This document shows positions 9,041 to 17,214 of a stretch of 64,000 nucleotides of DNA, piece by piece. Location: NCBI RefSeq assembly GCF_000504305.1, contig NZ_KI632512.1:4193955-4257954 (forward strand), in the 5' to 3' direction. Both the position numbers and the translations under genes were made by a program. Source of the DNA: Nitratidesulfovibrio termitidis HI1. GTDB lineage: Bacteria > Desulfobacterota > Desulfovibrionia > Desulfovibrionales > Desulfovibrionaceae. Position 1 is the first letter of the stretch, and each line of letters begins with the position of its first letter. The notes under the pieces were generated by a model, which worked only from the letters and a program-made list of their open reading frames with translations, was not told the DNA's origin and did not search any database.

Positions 9041-9280
9041 CTGTTTCCCAATTAGGATTTTCGTTCGTTGGCAAGGAAAACGAGCCTGCCATGAGGGAGT
9101 GCGGCAGCCGTTATGCGAATCTTCGAGCATTACGGATGGCGACCGCAACGCGCCTCAGCCGTTATGCGAGTCTTCGAGCATTACGGATGAGGACCGCACC
9201 GCGTACTCTTATCGTATTTGACCGAAGTGGCAGGTGAAGTTTGACATAGCCAACGGGCGAAAGGACTATTGGGAAACAGT
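9041..9280. repeat. MITE-like palindromic element, copy 2, with internal duplication
   Basis: Ends 9041-9072 and 9250-9280 form an imperfect inverted repeat of about 31 bp (CTGTTTCCCAAT... against ...ATTGGGAAACAG). Inside are a tandem duplication of about 50 bp (CAGCCGTTATGCGA.TCTTCGAGC, twice from about 9104 to 9200) and the ATACGATAAGAGTA core shared with the element at 6483. No gene. Confidence 0.75.
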
Positions 9281-9282
9281 CC

Positions 9283-10596
9283 CTACAGGAACAGGTCGGC
9301 ATCCGTGGGCGTGCGGTCCCACTGGATCTTGCCGCGCGACTTCTTGTACTTGCGCAGCAGCACGTACAGCGCGCCCGCACCGCCGTGACTGGGCTGGGCC
9401 GTACAGAAGGCCAGCACCACACGCTTGAACGGGTCGTGCGTCAGCCAGGACTGCACCTTCTCGCGCAGCACGCCCATGCCGTCGGGCGAGTTTCTGCCCC
9501 GGCCCGGTATGACCAGCACGGTGCGCATGCCCTTGTGGTAGGCCGCGCGCATGAAGCCGATCATGGCTTCGTAGGCTTGCAGCGCGTTCATGCCGTGCAG
9601 GTCCAGGTGCCCTTCCGGGCTGTACTGCCCGGCGCGCAGCTTGCCCACGGTCAGCGCGTCCAGCCCCACCACGTGGCCTTCCAGGTATTCGTCGGTGAAT
9701 TCCAGCGCGAATTCCACCGCGCCGTCCATGAAGTCCTGCAACGGATGGCCCACGGCGGGCGCGGCGGCCTCGCGCGGGGCGGTTTCCGGCGGCACCTCGC
9801 GGCCCTTGCCCGCCAGCGTGCGTACGCCGGACATGGCCTTGCTGAACAGGTTGTCCTCGTCCGGGGGCGGGGTCTGTTCGTGGTCGGCCACGGCCTGCCG
9901 CGAACGCTGGCGGACCGCTTCCTTGCGTTCGGAAGCGGTGACGGGCACGGCATTGGGCTTGCCGGGAGTGGGTGCGCCTGCTGTGCCTGAAGAGGCAGAC
10001 GGAGACGCGGCAGGGCTGTTTTCCGGCGTGGGCGTGCCCTCCGCGTGTTCCAGCAGCCGCCGGAACCCCGGCTGGTCCTGCAATGCAAAGCCGTTGCGGC
10101 CAGCGTCCGCGTCCAGCCGGGCCGCCGTGCCCGGCGCAAGCTTGTCGCGCTCGGCGGCACGCACCGTGGATGCGGGCGCGCCTGTTCTGGCGGCTTGGGC
10201 GGTCTGGGCACCCTGGGCGGCCTGTGCGGTCTGGACGGCAGCGGGGCGGGGGGACGGCGAAGCGTCGGCCACCGGGAGCGATGCGGGCATTTCCGGCGTT
10301 ACGGACATCGGAACCGGCTTCGGGTTCACGTGGGCCTGCGGTTTGCCCTTGCCGGGCTTCTTCGGCGCATCCAGCCGCTGCACGGTGCCCATGGCGAACA
10401 GGAAAGCCTCGGCGTCCTCGGAGGAAAGGGAAACGTCCGGCTGCTTCTGGCCGCCGCCGTGACGTGTCCCGGCCTTGGGCGCGGAAGGGGCTGGTTTGGC
10501 GGCGGGCTTGGGCGCACGGGCATCGCGAAAAGCGCGCTTGTTCAGCGAGCGGAACGGGTTGGCGCTGTCGAAATCGTCGTCAGGGGTATCGGCCAT
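9283..10596 (-). CDS. Smr-domain (MutS2 C-terminal-like) protein
   Basis: 437 residues. The C-terminal 90 residues form a Smr domain: LDLHGMNALQAYEAMIGF and VLVIPGRGRNSPDG, the LDxH and GxGxxS type motifs of Smr nucleases. The first 300 residues are low-complexity Ala/Pro/Thr-rich sequence with scattered basic patches and no recognisable domain. Smr proteins nick or cleave nucleic acids in repair or ribosome rescue; which applies here cannot be read from the sequence. The start ATG 10596 has GGAG upstream. Confidence 0.8.
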   Translation of the reverse strand: MADTPDDDFDSANPFRSLNKRAFRDARAPKPAAKPAPSAPKAGTRHGGGQKQPDVSLSSEDAEAFLFAMGTVQRLDAPKKPGKGKPQAHVNPKPVPMSVTPEMPASLPVADASPSPRPAAVQTAQAAQGAQTAQAARTGAPASTVRAAERDKLAPGTAARLDADAGRNGFALQDQPGFRRLLEHAEGTPTPENSPAASPSASSGTAGAPTPGKPNAVPVTASERKEAVRQRSRQAVADHEQTPPPDEDNLFSKAMSGVRTLAGKGREVPPETAPREAAAPAVGHPLQDFMDGAVEFALEFTDEYLEGHVVGLDALTVGKLRAGQYSPEGHLDLHGMNALQAYEAMIGFMRAAYHKGMRTVLVIPGRGRNSPDGMGVLREKVQSWLTHDPFKRVVLAFCTAQPSHGGAGALYVLLRKYKKSRGKIQWDRTPTDADLFL

Positions 10597-10841
10597 GGGG
10601 CGTCTCCGGGATATGTGGGCGGGGCGGGCAGGGCGCGTCCGGAAGGAGGGCGCACCGCCGTCCCCGACGGTATGCGGGGTGGTTCAGGTGGGGGGATTCT
10701 CCGTGCCGGGCGGGGTGGTGTCAAGGCCCGCGGGTGTCGGCAGCGGCCCCTGCTGATTACACGCTGTTACATGTGCGCCATCGACCGCGCATTGTCCACG
10801 GCCAGCCGGATGTGGTAGGTACCAGCGCAACGGAGGTTTTC

Positions 10842-11849
10842 ATGACCACATCGCATTCTCCGCGCCCTGTCGCGCGCTTCCTGTCCGTTTTGGTACTGTT
10901 GGTGGCATGTTCGGCCCTGCTTGCCGGGTGCGGCGCGCGTTCGTCGTTCTTCGGCGGGCCGGATCCCTTCGGCGAGGAAACCGTGTTTGGAGAAGGCCGC
11001 AGCAAGGCCGTGCTCATCAACGTCAACGGCGTCATCGACAACCGGCCCAAGTCCGGCCTGTTCCGCGAACGGCCCGGCATGGTGCAGGAGGTGGTGGCGC
11101 AGTTGCGTCTTGCCGCCGAGGACCCGGACGTGAAGGCCGTCATCGTGGCCATCGACAGCCCCGGCGGCGGCGTTACCGCCAGCGACGTGCTGTACCACGA
11201 ACTGATGCGCCACCGCGAACGCACCGGCCAGAAGGTCGTCGCCCTGATGATGGATACCGCTGCCTCGGGGGGATACTACACCGCCCTCGCCGCCGACCGC
11301 ATCGTGGCGCATCCTTCCACGGTCACCGGCAGTATCGGAGTCATCTTCCTGCGGCCCGAGGTGGCCGGGCTCATGGACAAGATCGGCGTGCGCGCCGTGG
11401 TCACCAAGTCCGGCGACCACAAGGACATGGGGTCGCCCTTCCGCGAGGGTACCGACGAGGAACGCGCCCTGTTCCAGTCCATGATCGCCGACATGAACGG
11501 TCGTTTTCAGGGGCTGGTACGCGAACGCAGGCCCGCCAGCCACGGGCATGAAGCCGCATTCGCCGACGCGCGCATCCTCACCGCCCGTCAGGCCCTGGCC
11601 GCCGGGCTGGTGGACCGCATCGGCTACTTCGAGGACGCCCTGGCCGAAACCGCCAGCCTGACCGGCACCAGCGACCTGCGCGTGGTCACCTATCGCCGCG
11701 ATCCCCTGCCCGGCGCCACCGAATACGCCACTGCCGCCACCCCCGCCGGGTCCGGTCGCATGGCGCTCATCGATCTGGGCCTGCCCGGCATGGACGCTGC
11801 CTCGCGTGCCGGGTTCCATTATTTGTGGCTGCCCGAGGCCGGGATGTAG
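10842..11849 (+). CDS. sppA: Signal peptide peptidase SppA (S49), lipoprotein form
   Basis: 335 residues from ATG 10842, with GGAGG seven bases upstream. The N-terminus is a lipoprotein signal ending LLAGC (lipid-modified Cys30 predicted). The S49 protease core follows: IDSPGGGVTASD, the nucleophile serine in DTAASGGYYTALAAD, TGSIGVIF, and the general-base lysine in VVTKSGDHKDMGSPFR. It degrades cleaved signal peptides in the membrane. Length matches the short single-domain SppA type, not the 67-kDa tandem form. An in-frame extension upstream has no ribosome site. Confidence 0.93.
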   Translation: MTTSHSPRPVARFLSVLVLLVACSALLAGCGARSSFFGGPDPFGEETVFGEGRSKAVLINVNGVIDNRPKSGLFRERPGMVQEVVAQLRLAAEDPDVKAVIVAIDSPGGGVTASDVLYHELMRHRERTGQKVVALMMDTAASGGYYTALAADRIVAHPSTVTGSIGVIFLRPEVAGLMDKIGVRAVVTKSGDHKDMGSPFREGTDEERALFQSMIADMNGRFQGLVRERRPASHGHEAAFADARILTARQALAAGLVDRIGYFEDALAETASLTGTSDLRVVTYRRDPLPGATEYATAATPAGSGRMALIDLGLPGMDAASRAGFHYLWLPEAGM

Positions 11850-11869
11850 AGAGGGGAGGAAAGAATATC

Positions 11870-11943
11870 GGGGGAAGGGAGAGAACTTTTGAAAAAGTTC
11901 TCTCCCTTCCCCCGAGCCCCCATCCCTCTCTCAAAACTTTTCC
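11870..11943 (+). terminator. Palindromic terminator-like repeat, copy 2
   Basis: A 20-bp stem (GGGGGAAGGGAGAGAACTTT pairing with 11894-11913) is followed by the shared tail CGAGCCCCCATCC and AAAACTTTT. It lies 20 bases after the sppA stop. Confidence 0.8.
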
Positions 11944-12014
11944 CTAGGTTGTTTTCACGGGGGTCAAGTAGCCCCTGCTGTGTGATTGCAACAGGGGTAC
12001 AAAGGACCAAATGA

Positions 12015-12073
12015 AAAGTTTGGGAGGTTGGGGGGGCGGGGGAAGGAACCTTTTTCAAAAGGTTCCTTCCCCC
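12015..12073 (-). terminator. Palindromic terminator-like repeat, copy 3 (inverted)
   Basis: A perfect 17-bp stem (GGGGGAAGGAACCTTTT at 12038-12054, partner 12057-12073). The AAAAGTTTGGGAGG tail is on the other side, so the element points at the minus-strand ATPase gene that ends at 12088. Copies 2 and 3 face each other between convergent genes. Confidence 0.8.
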
Positions 12074-12087
12074 GGTTGCTTTTGCAA

Positions 12088-13041
12088 TTACCCCTGCGGC
12101 GCGTCCGCTTCCACCAGCGCATCCACGATGGTGCGCAGCACGGTGGCGGCGGGGCGGTCGGGGTGCGAGGCGATGTAGATGTTGCCTTCATCCCCAGCGC
12201 GGACGATTTCCGGGTCCAGCGGCACAGCGCCCAGGAAGGGCACGTTCATTTCCTTGGCCAGGCGTTCGCCGCCGCCCTGTCCGAACAGCGATTCCACGTT
12301 GCCGCACTTGGAACAGACGATGCCGCTCATGTTTTCGATGACGCCCAGCACCGGCACGTTCAGGTCTTCGCAGAAGCCCAGCGAACGGCGCACGTCGTCC
12401 ACGGCCACGGCCTGCGGCGTGGTGACGATGAGCGCACGGGCGGCGTCGCCCAGCAACTGGAGCACGGACAGCGGTTCGTCGCCGGTGCCGGGGGGGCAGT
12501 CCACCACCAGAAAGTCCAGTTCGCCCCAGGCCACGTCGGACAGCAGTTGCTTGATGAAGCCCATCTTCACGGGGCCGCGCCAGATCACCGCCTGGCGGCC
12601 ATCGGGCAGAAAGAAGCCCAGCGACATGACCGAAAGCGAGACGCCCTCGCGCCACAGCACGGGCTGGATGGTGTCGCCGTCAACGTCGGCCTGAGCGGCG
12701 TCCAGCTTGAGCAGGCGGGGGATGGACGGGCCGTGCACGTCCACGTCCAACAGGCCCACGCGCTTGCCCGCAAGGGCAAGACCGGCGGCAATGTTGGCGG
12801 CGGTGGAGCTTTTGCCCACGCCCCCCTTGCCGGACATGACCACGATGGTGTTGCGGATGTGCGACAGGGTGGCTTGCAGGCGGGCCTCTTCGGCCTGCTG
12901 TTCGGGCGTGGGGCCACCGCACCCGCCGCCGCAGCCGGAGCTTGCAGCAGGAGAGGGAGAAGAGGGGCAGCCTTCGGGATTTCCGGCGGAGCCGCAACCG
13001 GCCGCGCTGGGGCAGCCCTGACAGGAAGAAGAATCGCTCAT
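12088..13041 (-). CDS. Mrp/NBP35-family iron-sulfur carrier ATPase
   Basis: 317 residues from ATG 13041 (GGAGG nine bases upstream). P-loop ATPase that holds and delivers Fe-S clusters in the cytoplasm. Seen: a cysteine-rich N-terminus (CQGCPSAAGC, CGGGCGG), the deviant Walker A MSGKGGVGKSS, VDCPPGTGDEPLS, and the cluster-binding CxxC in GIVCSKCGN. The N-terminal cysteines resemble NBP35 rather than short bacterial Mrp. It lies 173 bases downstream of hypB on the same strand, so a shared role in metalloenzyme assembly is plausible. Confidence 0.9.
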   Translation of the reverse strand: MSDSSSCQGCPSAAGCGSAGNPEGCPSSPSPAASSGCGGGCGGPTPEQQAEEARLQATLSHIRNTIVVMSGKGGVGKSSTAANIAAGLALAGKRVGLLDVDVHGPSIPRLLKLDAAQADVDGDTIQPVLWREGVSLSVMSLGFFLPDGRQAVIWRGPVKMGFIKQLLSDVAWGELDFLVVDCPPGTGDEPLSVLQLLGDAARALIVTTPQAVAVDDVRRSLGFCEDLNVPVLGVIENMSGIVCSKCGNVESLFGQGGGERLAKEMNVPFLGAVPLDPEIVRAGDEGNIYIASHPDRPAATVLRTIVDALVEADAPQG

Positions 13042-13214
13042 GGGGTGTTGCCTCCGGCAATGGCATACCCCCGGAACCGTCCGGGCACACACAGGGCGCC
13101 GGACGGGCCGGGGGGTGAATTCGGCGTCGGTACGAGGATGCTTGCCCGACGTATGCTACTGTAACCACGCGCCTGCCATGCCGCAAGCCCGTGGCGATGA
13201 TGTTCCGCCTGCCG

Positions 13215-13871
13215 CTACCCGCGCTTGGCGGTCCGCGCCGTGCGCAGCCAGTCGTACCAGCCTTCCAGCCCTTCGCCGCTGCGGCAGGACATGGGGAAGA
13301 TGGTCAGCCCCTTGTTCAGGTGTGTGGCAAAGCGCTTGGCCCGCTCCACGTCAAAGTCGACGTAGGGCAAAAGGTCCACCTTGTTCAGCAGCATGACGGT
13401 GGAAAGATTGAACAGCAGCGGGTATTTTTCGGGCTTGTCGTCGCCCTCGGTCACGCTGAGCAGGGCCACCTTGTGGTCTTCGCCGCAGTCGAATTCCACC
13501 GGGCAGACCAGGTTGCCCACGTTCTCGATGAACAGGATGTCGATGTCCGCGAGGTCGAAGTTGGACAGCGCTTCGAGGATCATGTTGCTGTCCAGGTGAC
13601 AGCCGCCGTCGGTGTTGATCTGCACGGCCTTGGCCCCGGTGGCGGCCACGCGGCGGGCGTCGTTGTCGGTTTGCAGGTCGCCTTCGATGACCGCCATGCG
13701 GAATTCGCCGCGCAGGTCGGACAGGGTGCGTTCAAGCACCGAGGTCTTGCCCGCGCCGGGCGAACTGATCATGTTCAGGACCAGAATGCCGTGCCGGGCG
13801 AACAGGCCTTTCAGTTGCACGGCCATCTTGTCGTTGGCTTCCAGCACGTTCCTGACCACGGGTATTTCCAC
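13215..13871 (-). CDS. hypB: Hydrogenase nickel incorporation GTPase HypB
   Basis: 218 residues, GTG start at 13871 with AGGGGG upstream. HypB and HypA insert nickel into [NiFe] hydrogenase large subunits. Seen: P-loop ISSPGAGKTSVLE, EGDLQTDNDA, the metal-site region NTDGGCHLD, VGNLVCPVEFDCGED, and the guanine-specificity motif NKVDLLPYV. The His-rich nickel-storage N-terminus of some HypB proteins is absent. hypA lies immediately upstream, 9 bases between genes. Confidence 0.95.
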   Translation of the reverse strand: MEIPVVRNVLEANDKMAVQLKGLFARHGILVLNMISSPGAGKTSVLERTLSDLRGEFRMAVIEGDLQTDNDARRVAATGAKAVQINTDGGCHLDSNMILEALSNFDLADIDILFIENVGNLVCPVEFDCGEDHKVALLSVTEGDDKPEKYPLLFNLSTVMLLNKVDLLPYVDFDVERAKRFATHLNKGLTIFPMSCRSGEGLEGWYDWLRTARTAKRG

Positions 13872-13880
13872 GCTAGCCCC

Positions 13881-14234
13881 CTATTCAGCTTCGATGTGTT
13901 CGACGTACAGCTCGCGCCCGGCCAGCACGTGGTGCCCGGCTTCCTCGCCGCAGGCGGGGCAGGGCGCGAACAGCAGTTCCTTGCCCTGCGGCTCGAATTC
14001 CTTGCCGCAGCCGCCGCACAGCAGCTTCACCGGGGCCATGGCCAGTTCCAGTCTGGCGCCCTCGAAGTCGGTGCCGATGGTCATGGCCTCGAAGGCGAAT
14101 TCCATGGCCTCGGGAACGAGGTTGGCCAGCGCGCCGAAGCGCACGCGGACCAGCAGCAGCCGGGTGGCGGAGTGCTTGGCCAGCTCTTCCTGAACGATGG
14201 AGATGACGCTGGATGCGACGGACATTTCATGCAT
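13881..14234 (-). CDS. hypA: Hydrogenase nickel incorporation protein HypA
   Basis: 117 residues from ATG 14234. The start is fixed by the conserved N-terminus MHEMSVASS, whose His2 binds nickel; the frame stays open upstream through repeat sequence without a plausible start. The zinc site is present as CGGC...CPAC. It works with HypB just downstream to deliver nickel. A second, different HypA is encoded in the coo operon at 43179. Confidence 0.95.
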   Translation of the reverse strand: MHEMSVASSVISIVQEELAKHSATRLLLVRVRFGALANLVPEAMEFAFEAMTIGTDFEGARLELAMAPVKLLCGGCGKEFEPQGKELLFAPCPACGEEAGHHVLAGRELYVEHIEAE

Positions 14235-14778
14235 CCGGCATGGATAAAGGAAAAGCCACGGCGCGTCCAGTTGGGGCGACGGCGGGCAGAGTCTTGCGCT
14301 GCCGTGCCGCAGCATGCCCCGCCCGGTCTACCTTGGCCCGGCCCAGTCCGGTCTTGTCTGGTCCAGCCCAGCCCAGTCCGGTCCGGTGCGGTTCGATCCG
14401 ATCCGGCCCGATCCGGCCCGATCCGGCCCGATCCGGCCCGATCCGGCCCGATCCGGCCCGATCCGGCCCGATCCGGCCCGATCCGGCCCGATCCGGCCCG
14501 ATTCGGTTCGGCCCGGCCCGGTCCGGTCCGGTTTGATCCGGTTCGGTCCGGTTCAACTGGGTTAGTCCGGGATTGCGTGTTCCGGGGGATCCAGGCGGAC
14601 ACGGGAGAATCGTGACGGCGACCAGCGCGACCAGCGCAACGGGCGCAACGGGCGCAACGGGCGCGTTGCCGCCGCCGTCCCGCATGTCTCGGCCCGTTTG
14701 CAACGCCCGCGAAAAAGGGTACATCTGGGCCCGGCGCGCCTGCGTCACGCGGCACGCCGTGTCGTGACAGGAGCAGAT
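14235..14778. other. Gene-free divergent spacer filled with simple repeats
   Basis: 544 bases separate hypA (minus) from a TPR gene (plus). The middle is a degenerate CCGGT/CCGAT repeat region (about 14340-14570) including the perfect array at 14401-14500. A 9-bp AACGGGCGC-type repeat is at about 14620-14665. All frames are open across it because the repeat has no stop codons; I regard none as genes. Confidence 0.7.
14401..14500. repeat. Ten perfect tandem copies of a 10-bp repeat (ATCCGGCCCG)
   Basis: Positions 14401-14500 are ten identical decamers, flanked by decayed copies on both sides. Each unit carries a GATC site at the junction. The period is not a multiple of three, in keeping with a non-coding location. 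Confidence 0.97.
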
Positions 14779-15699
14779 ATGGAGACCGGCATCTTCAAGG
14801 GCGTCTATTCCAGCGTCGAGCCTCGCCAACCCGGCAGGCCCGGCGGCGGGGCACCGGGGCGCACCGCCGCGCGCAAGCGCTACTGGTTCGTGTGGGAGCA
14901 CGACGCGGGCGGGTACGTGGTGCAGCCCCTGTCGGCCAGCATGGAGCCCACGGGCGAGCGCCGTGCCGTCAGCAGGGCGGAACTGGCGCGCGGCTTTGCC
15001 TTCGAGCCGGACATCCTTGCCGTGCCGATCAGGACCGCCCCCATGGCCGCTGCCTACGGAGAGCGCGAGGGCGTTGTCCGGCCAGCGTCTTCCGGCCAGG
15101 CCGAGGCTGACGGTGCAGATTCCGCCAGCCCCGTCAATCTGATTAATTCCGCCAATCTGGCCCGGCAGGCCCGACAGGCGAGCCCGTCCAGCGGCGGCGG
15201 CCAGACATCCGGCATGGCCGCCGGGCGTGATGCGTCCCGCCGTTCCGGCGACATCGCCGGGCACGAGGTGGGCGCGCAGACCGAACGTGCGTTGCGGGCG
15301 GACTTCGCCACCGCGCTGGCCCAACTGCGGCGCGGCGACCGCGACCGCGCCGTGCGCGCGCTGGAACGGCTGGCCGAAGCCCCCGGCGAATTCGTGCCCG
15401 CCCATCGCCACATGTTCACCGATTTCGGCATCAACCTGCGCAAGAGCAAGCTGCCGCGCATCGCCATCCGGCATCATCTGCGCGCACTGGACCTTTCGCC
15501 GGACGACAGCCACGTGCATTTCAACATCGCCCGTGCCTACTACGACATGGGCGACATGGAACGGGCGGAACGGCACCTGCGTGCATCGCTGGACCTGTCG
15601 CCCGACCTCGATCCCTCGCGCCGTTTTCTCGACTTTGTGCTGGAACGGAAGACTGGCGCCGCCAACGATGATGGGACGACCCGCAAGGCCGCCCGGTAA
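14779..15699 (+). CDS. Tetratricopeptide repeat protein
   Basis: 306 residues from ATG 14779 (AGGAG upstream). The first 80 residues (ETGIFKGVYSSVEP, RYWFVWEHDAGGYVVQPL) look like a small beta domain I do not recognise. A low-complexity linker follows, then about 2-3 TPR units (residues about 175-290): FATALAQLRRGDRDRAVRAL, IRHHLRALDLSPDDSHVHF, and ARAYYDMGDMERAERHLRA. TPRs mediate protein contacts. No signal peptide, so probably cytoplasmic. The next gene begins 15 bases later, likely in one operon. Confidence 0.75.
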   Translation: METGIFKGVYSSVEPRQPGRPGGGAPGRTAARKRYWFVWEHDAGGYVVQPLSASMEPTGERRAVSRAELARGFAFEPDILAVPIRTAPMAAAYGEREGVVRPASSGQAEADGADSASPVNLINSANLARQARQASPSSGGGQTSGMAAGRDASRRSGDIAGHEVGAQTERALRADFATALAQLRRGDRDRAVRALERLAEAPGEFVPAHRHMFTDFGINLRKSKLPRIAIRHHLRALDLSPDDSHVHFNIARAYYDMGDMERAERHLRASLDLSPDLDPSRRFLDFVLERKTGAANDDGTTRKAAR

Positions 15700-15714
15700 G
15701 GAGACTTTCTAGAG

Positions 15715-16668
15715 ATGAACAAAACCATCGCCATGCTGATCCCCACCGTCGTGCTGTTCGCCATGGCGCTCATCCTGTTCAACCATTTCGGCTCCGGCGA
15801 CGAAAAGTCCGCCCCGGCGGATGGCCCCTCCGTGCAGGCCCCGATGCAGAGCCCCGCGCAGGGGCAACCCCAACCGGGCCAGTCTGGGCTACCGGGGCAA
15901 CAGGGACAACAGGGACAACCGGGCATGCCTTACTTCGAGCAGGGCGGACAGGGCGCCCTGGCCCCCGGCCAGTCCGGCGGCCAGCCCGGTGGCATGATGA
16001 CCGAAACCCCGGCGGGCATGGTTTCGCCCGGCGAGGGCGAATCCGCCGTCGCCCCGACCGGCCCCGCGGGTTCGGCCGCGTCTGGCGAACCGCGCACCGC
16101 GCTGGGCCGCATGGCGTCCAAGTCAGGTGCCGATCTTGCCACCCCGCTGGAAAGCAAGAAGAAGGAACCCGCCAAGGGCACGGAAAAGGCCGCACCCGCC
16201 AAGCAGGCGGTGAAGGCCGCTCCGGCTCCTGCCAAAGACAGGGCTGAAAAGGCCGCCCCTGCCGCCAAGCCCCAGGCCGTCACATCCGCCGCACCCGCCG
16301 CCGCCACGCAGACGGCCCCGGCCAAGGCCGCTGCCGCGCCGACTGTGCCGCAGACGGCCAAGGGCGACCATGCCATCACCTCGGCCACCATCAAGTTCTC
16401 GGGCAGCACGGCCATCCTGCACCTGCAAGGCGATGCGCCCATCCAGTACAAGTACATCGTGTTGCCCAACCCCGACCGGCTGGCCCTGGACCTGGTCGGC
16501 GCATGGTCGGTGTCCGCGCCTGTGGTGCCATCCAACCGGGTCATCGAGAAGGTGCGCGTGGGTCGCTACGGTGAAAACACCCGCATCGTGCTGGACCTGA
16601 AGGCCGCGCCCACCAAGCATGAAGTGGTGAAGAGCGGGGATAAGGGCATCGAGGTCCGCGTCCAATAA
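15715..16668 (+). CDS. Membrane-anchored AMIN-domain protein
   Basis: 317 residues. Order: an N-terminal membrane anchor (residues 4-24, IAMLIPTVVLFAMALILF), a long Gly/Gln/Pro linker with GQQGQQGQPG-type repeats, an Ala/Lys/Pro stretch (about 140-215), and a C-terminal AMIN domain (about 218-317: ATIKFSGSTAILHLQGD, RLALDLVG, TRIVLDLKAAP). AMIN domains target periplasmic proteins to peptidoglycan or secretin complexes. With no catalytic domain attached, a localisation or scaffold role is inferred. A ribosome site AAGGAG precedes the ATG. Confidence 0.75.
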   Translation: MNKTIAMLIPTVVLFAMALILFNHFGSGDEKSAPADGPSVQAPMQSPAQGQPQPGQSGLPGQQGQQGQPGMPYFEQGGQGALAPGQSGGQPGGMMTETPAGMVSPGEGESAVAPTGPAGSAASGEPRTALGRMASKSGADLATPLESKKKEPAKGTEKAAPAKQAVKAAPAPAKDRAEKAAPAAKPQAVTSAAPAAATQTAPAKAAAAPTVPQTAKGDHAITSATIKFSGSTAILHLQGDAPIQYKYIVLPNPDRLALDLVGAWSVSAPVVPSNRVIEKVRVGRYGENTRIVLDLKAAPTKHEVVKSGDKGIEVRVQ

Positions 16669-16737
16669 GCTTCGGCACACTTGCCTTGATTGCCTGATTC
16701 GGAAACAGCCCCTGACTATCGAGATACTTCGCAAACG

Positions 16738-16774
16738 CAAAAAGCGGGATGGCATGCGCCGTCCCGCTTTTTTC
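16738..16774 (+). terminator. Terminator between AMIN gene and copZ
   Basis: AAAAAGCGGGATGGC and GCCGTCCCGCTTTTTT form a classic stem with A and T flanks, usable in both directions. It separates the plus-strand AMIN gene from minus-strand copZ. Confidence 0.9.
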
Positions 16775-16818
16775 ATGTCCGCCGTCCGAAAAGGGGCGCG
16801 GCGTGCGGCCCGAAGGGG

Positions 16819-17016
16819 CTATTCCACGTCGAATCCGGCCTTGCGGATGGCGGCCTTCACGGCATCCACGTCCACCGGGGCCGTTTCCGTCCATACGGCC
16901 TCGCCCTTTTCCAGGCTGACGTCCACGTCCTTGACGCCGGAAACCCCGGCAACGGCCTTGGTTACGGACATCTTGCAGTGATTGCACGACATTCCCTTCA
17001 CGGTAACGCTGGGCAT
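16819..17016 (-). CDS. copZ: Copper chaperone, heavy-metal-associated (HMA) domain
   Basis: 65 residues, one complete HMA fold with metal motif GMSCNHCKMSV (CxxC) and GVSGVKDVDVSLEKGEAVW. Start ATG 17016 has AAGGAG upstream; the frame is open much further but antisense to copA. It would pass Cu(I) to the divergently encoded P-type ATPase whose start is 198 bases away. The shared spacer probably holds the copper-responsive promoter, though I see no clear CueR/CsoR box. Confidence 0.9.
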   Translation of the reverse strand: MPSVTVKGMSCNHCKMSVTKAVAGVSGVKDVDVSLEKGEAVWTETAPVDVDAVKAAIRKAGFDVE

Positions 17017-17214
17017 GGCTGGCTCCTTGGCTTGCGGGTCATGAATGTTGCGCGTGCCCTTGCCTTGCGGCGGGCACGGGATTACTTGAATGAGAACGCC
17101 TTTCAACAACATAGGCTCCGGGGTGCGGTTTGGCAACAGGCCGCCGTGGTCCGGGGCTGTCGTTTCGGTCGGCGCAGGGGCAGTCGCCCCGTACCGCTGA
17201 CCCCAGGAGCCCGC

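Noticed and set aside
9972..10841. Upstream extension of sppA
   Set aside because: The extension overlaps the Smr-domain gene on the other strand; the lipoprotein signal and GGAGG clearly fix the start at 10842.
14401..14500. Possible CRISPR array
   Set aside because: Units are 10 bp and directly adjacent, with no spacers and no cas genes in the window.
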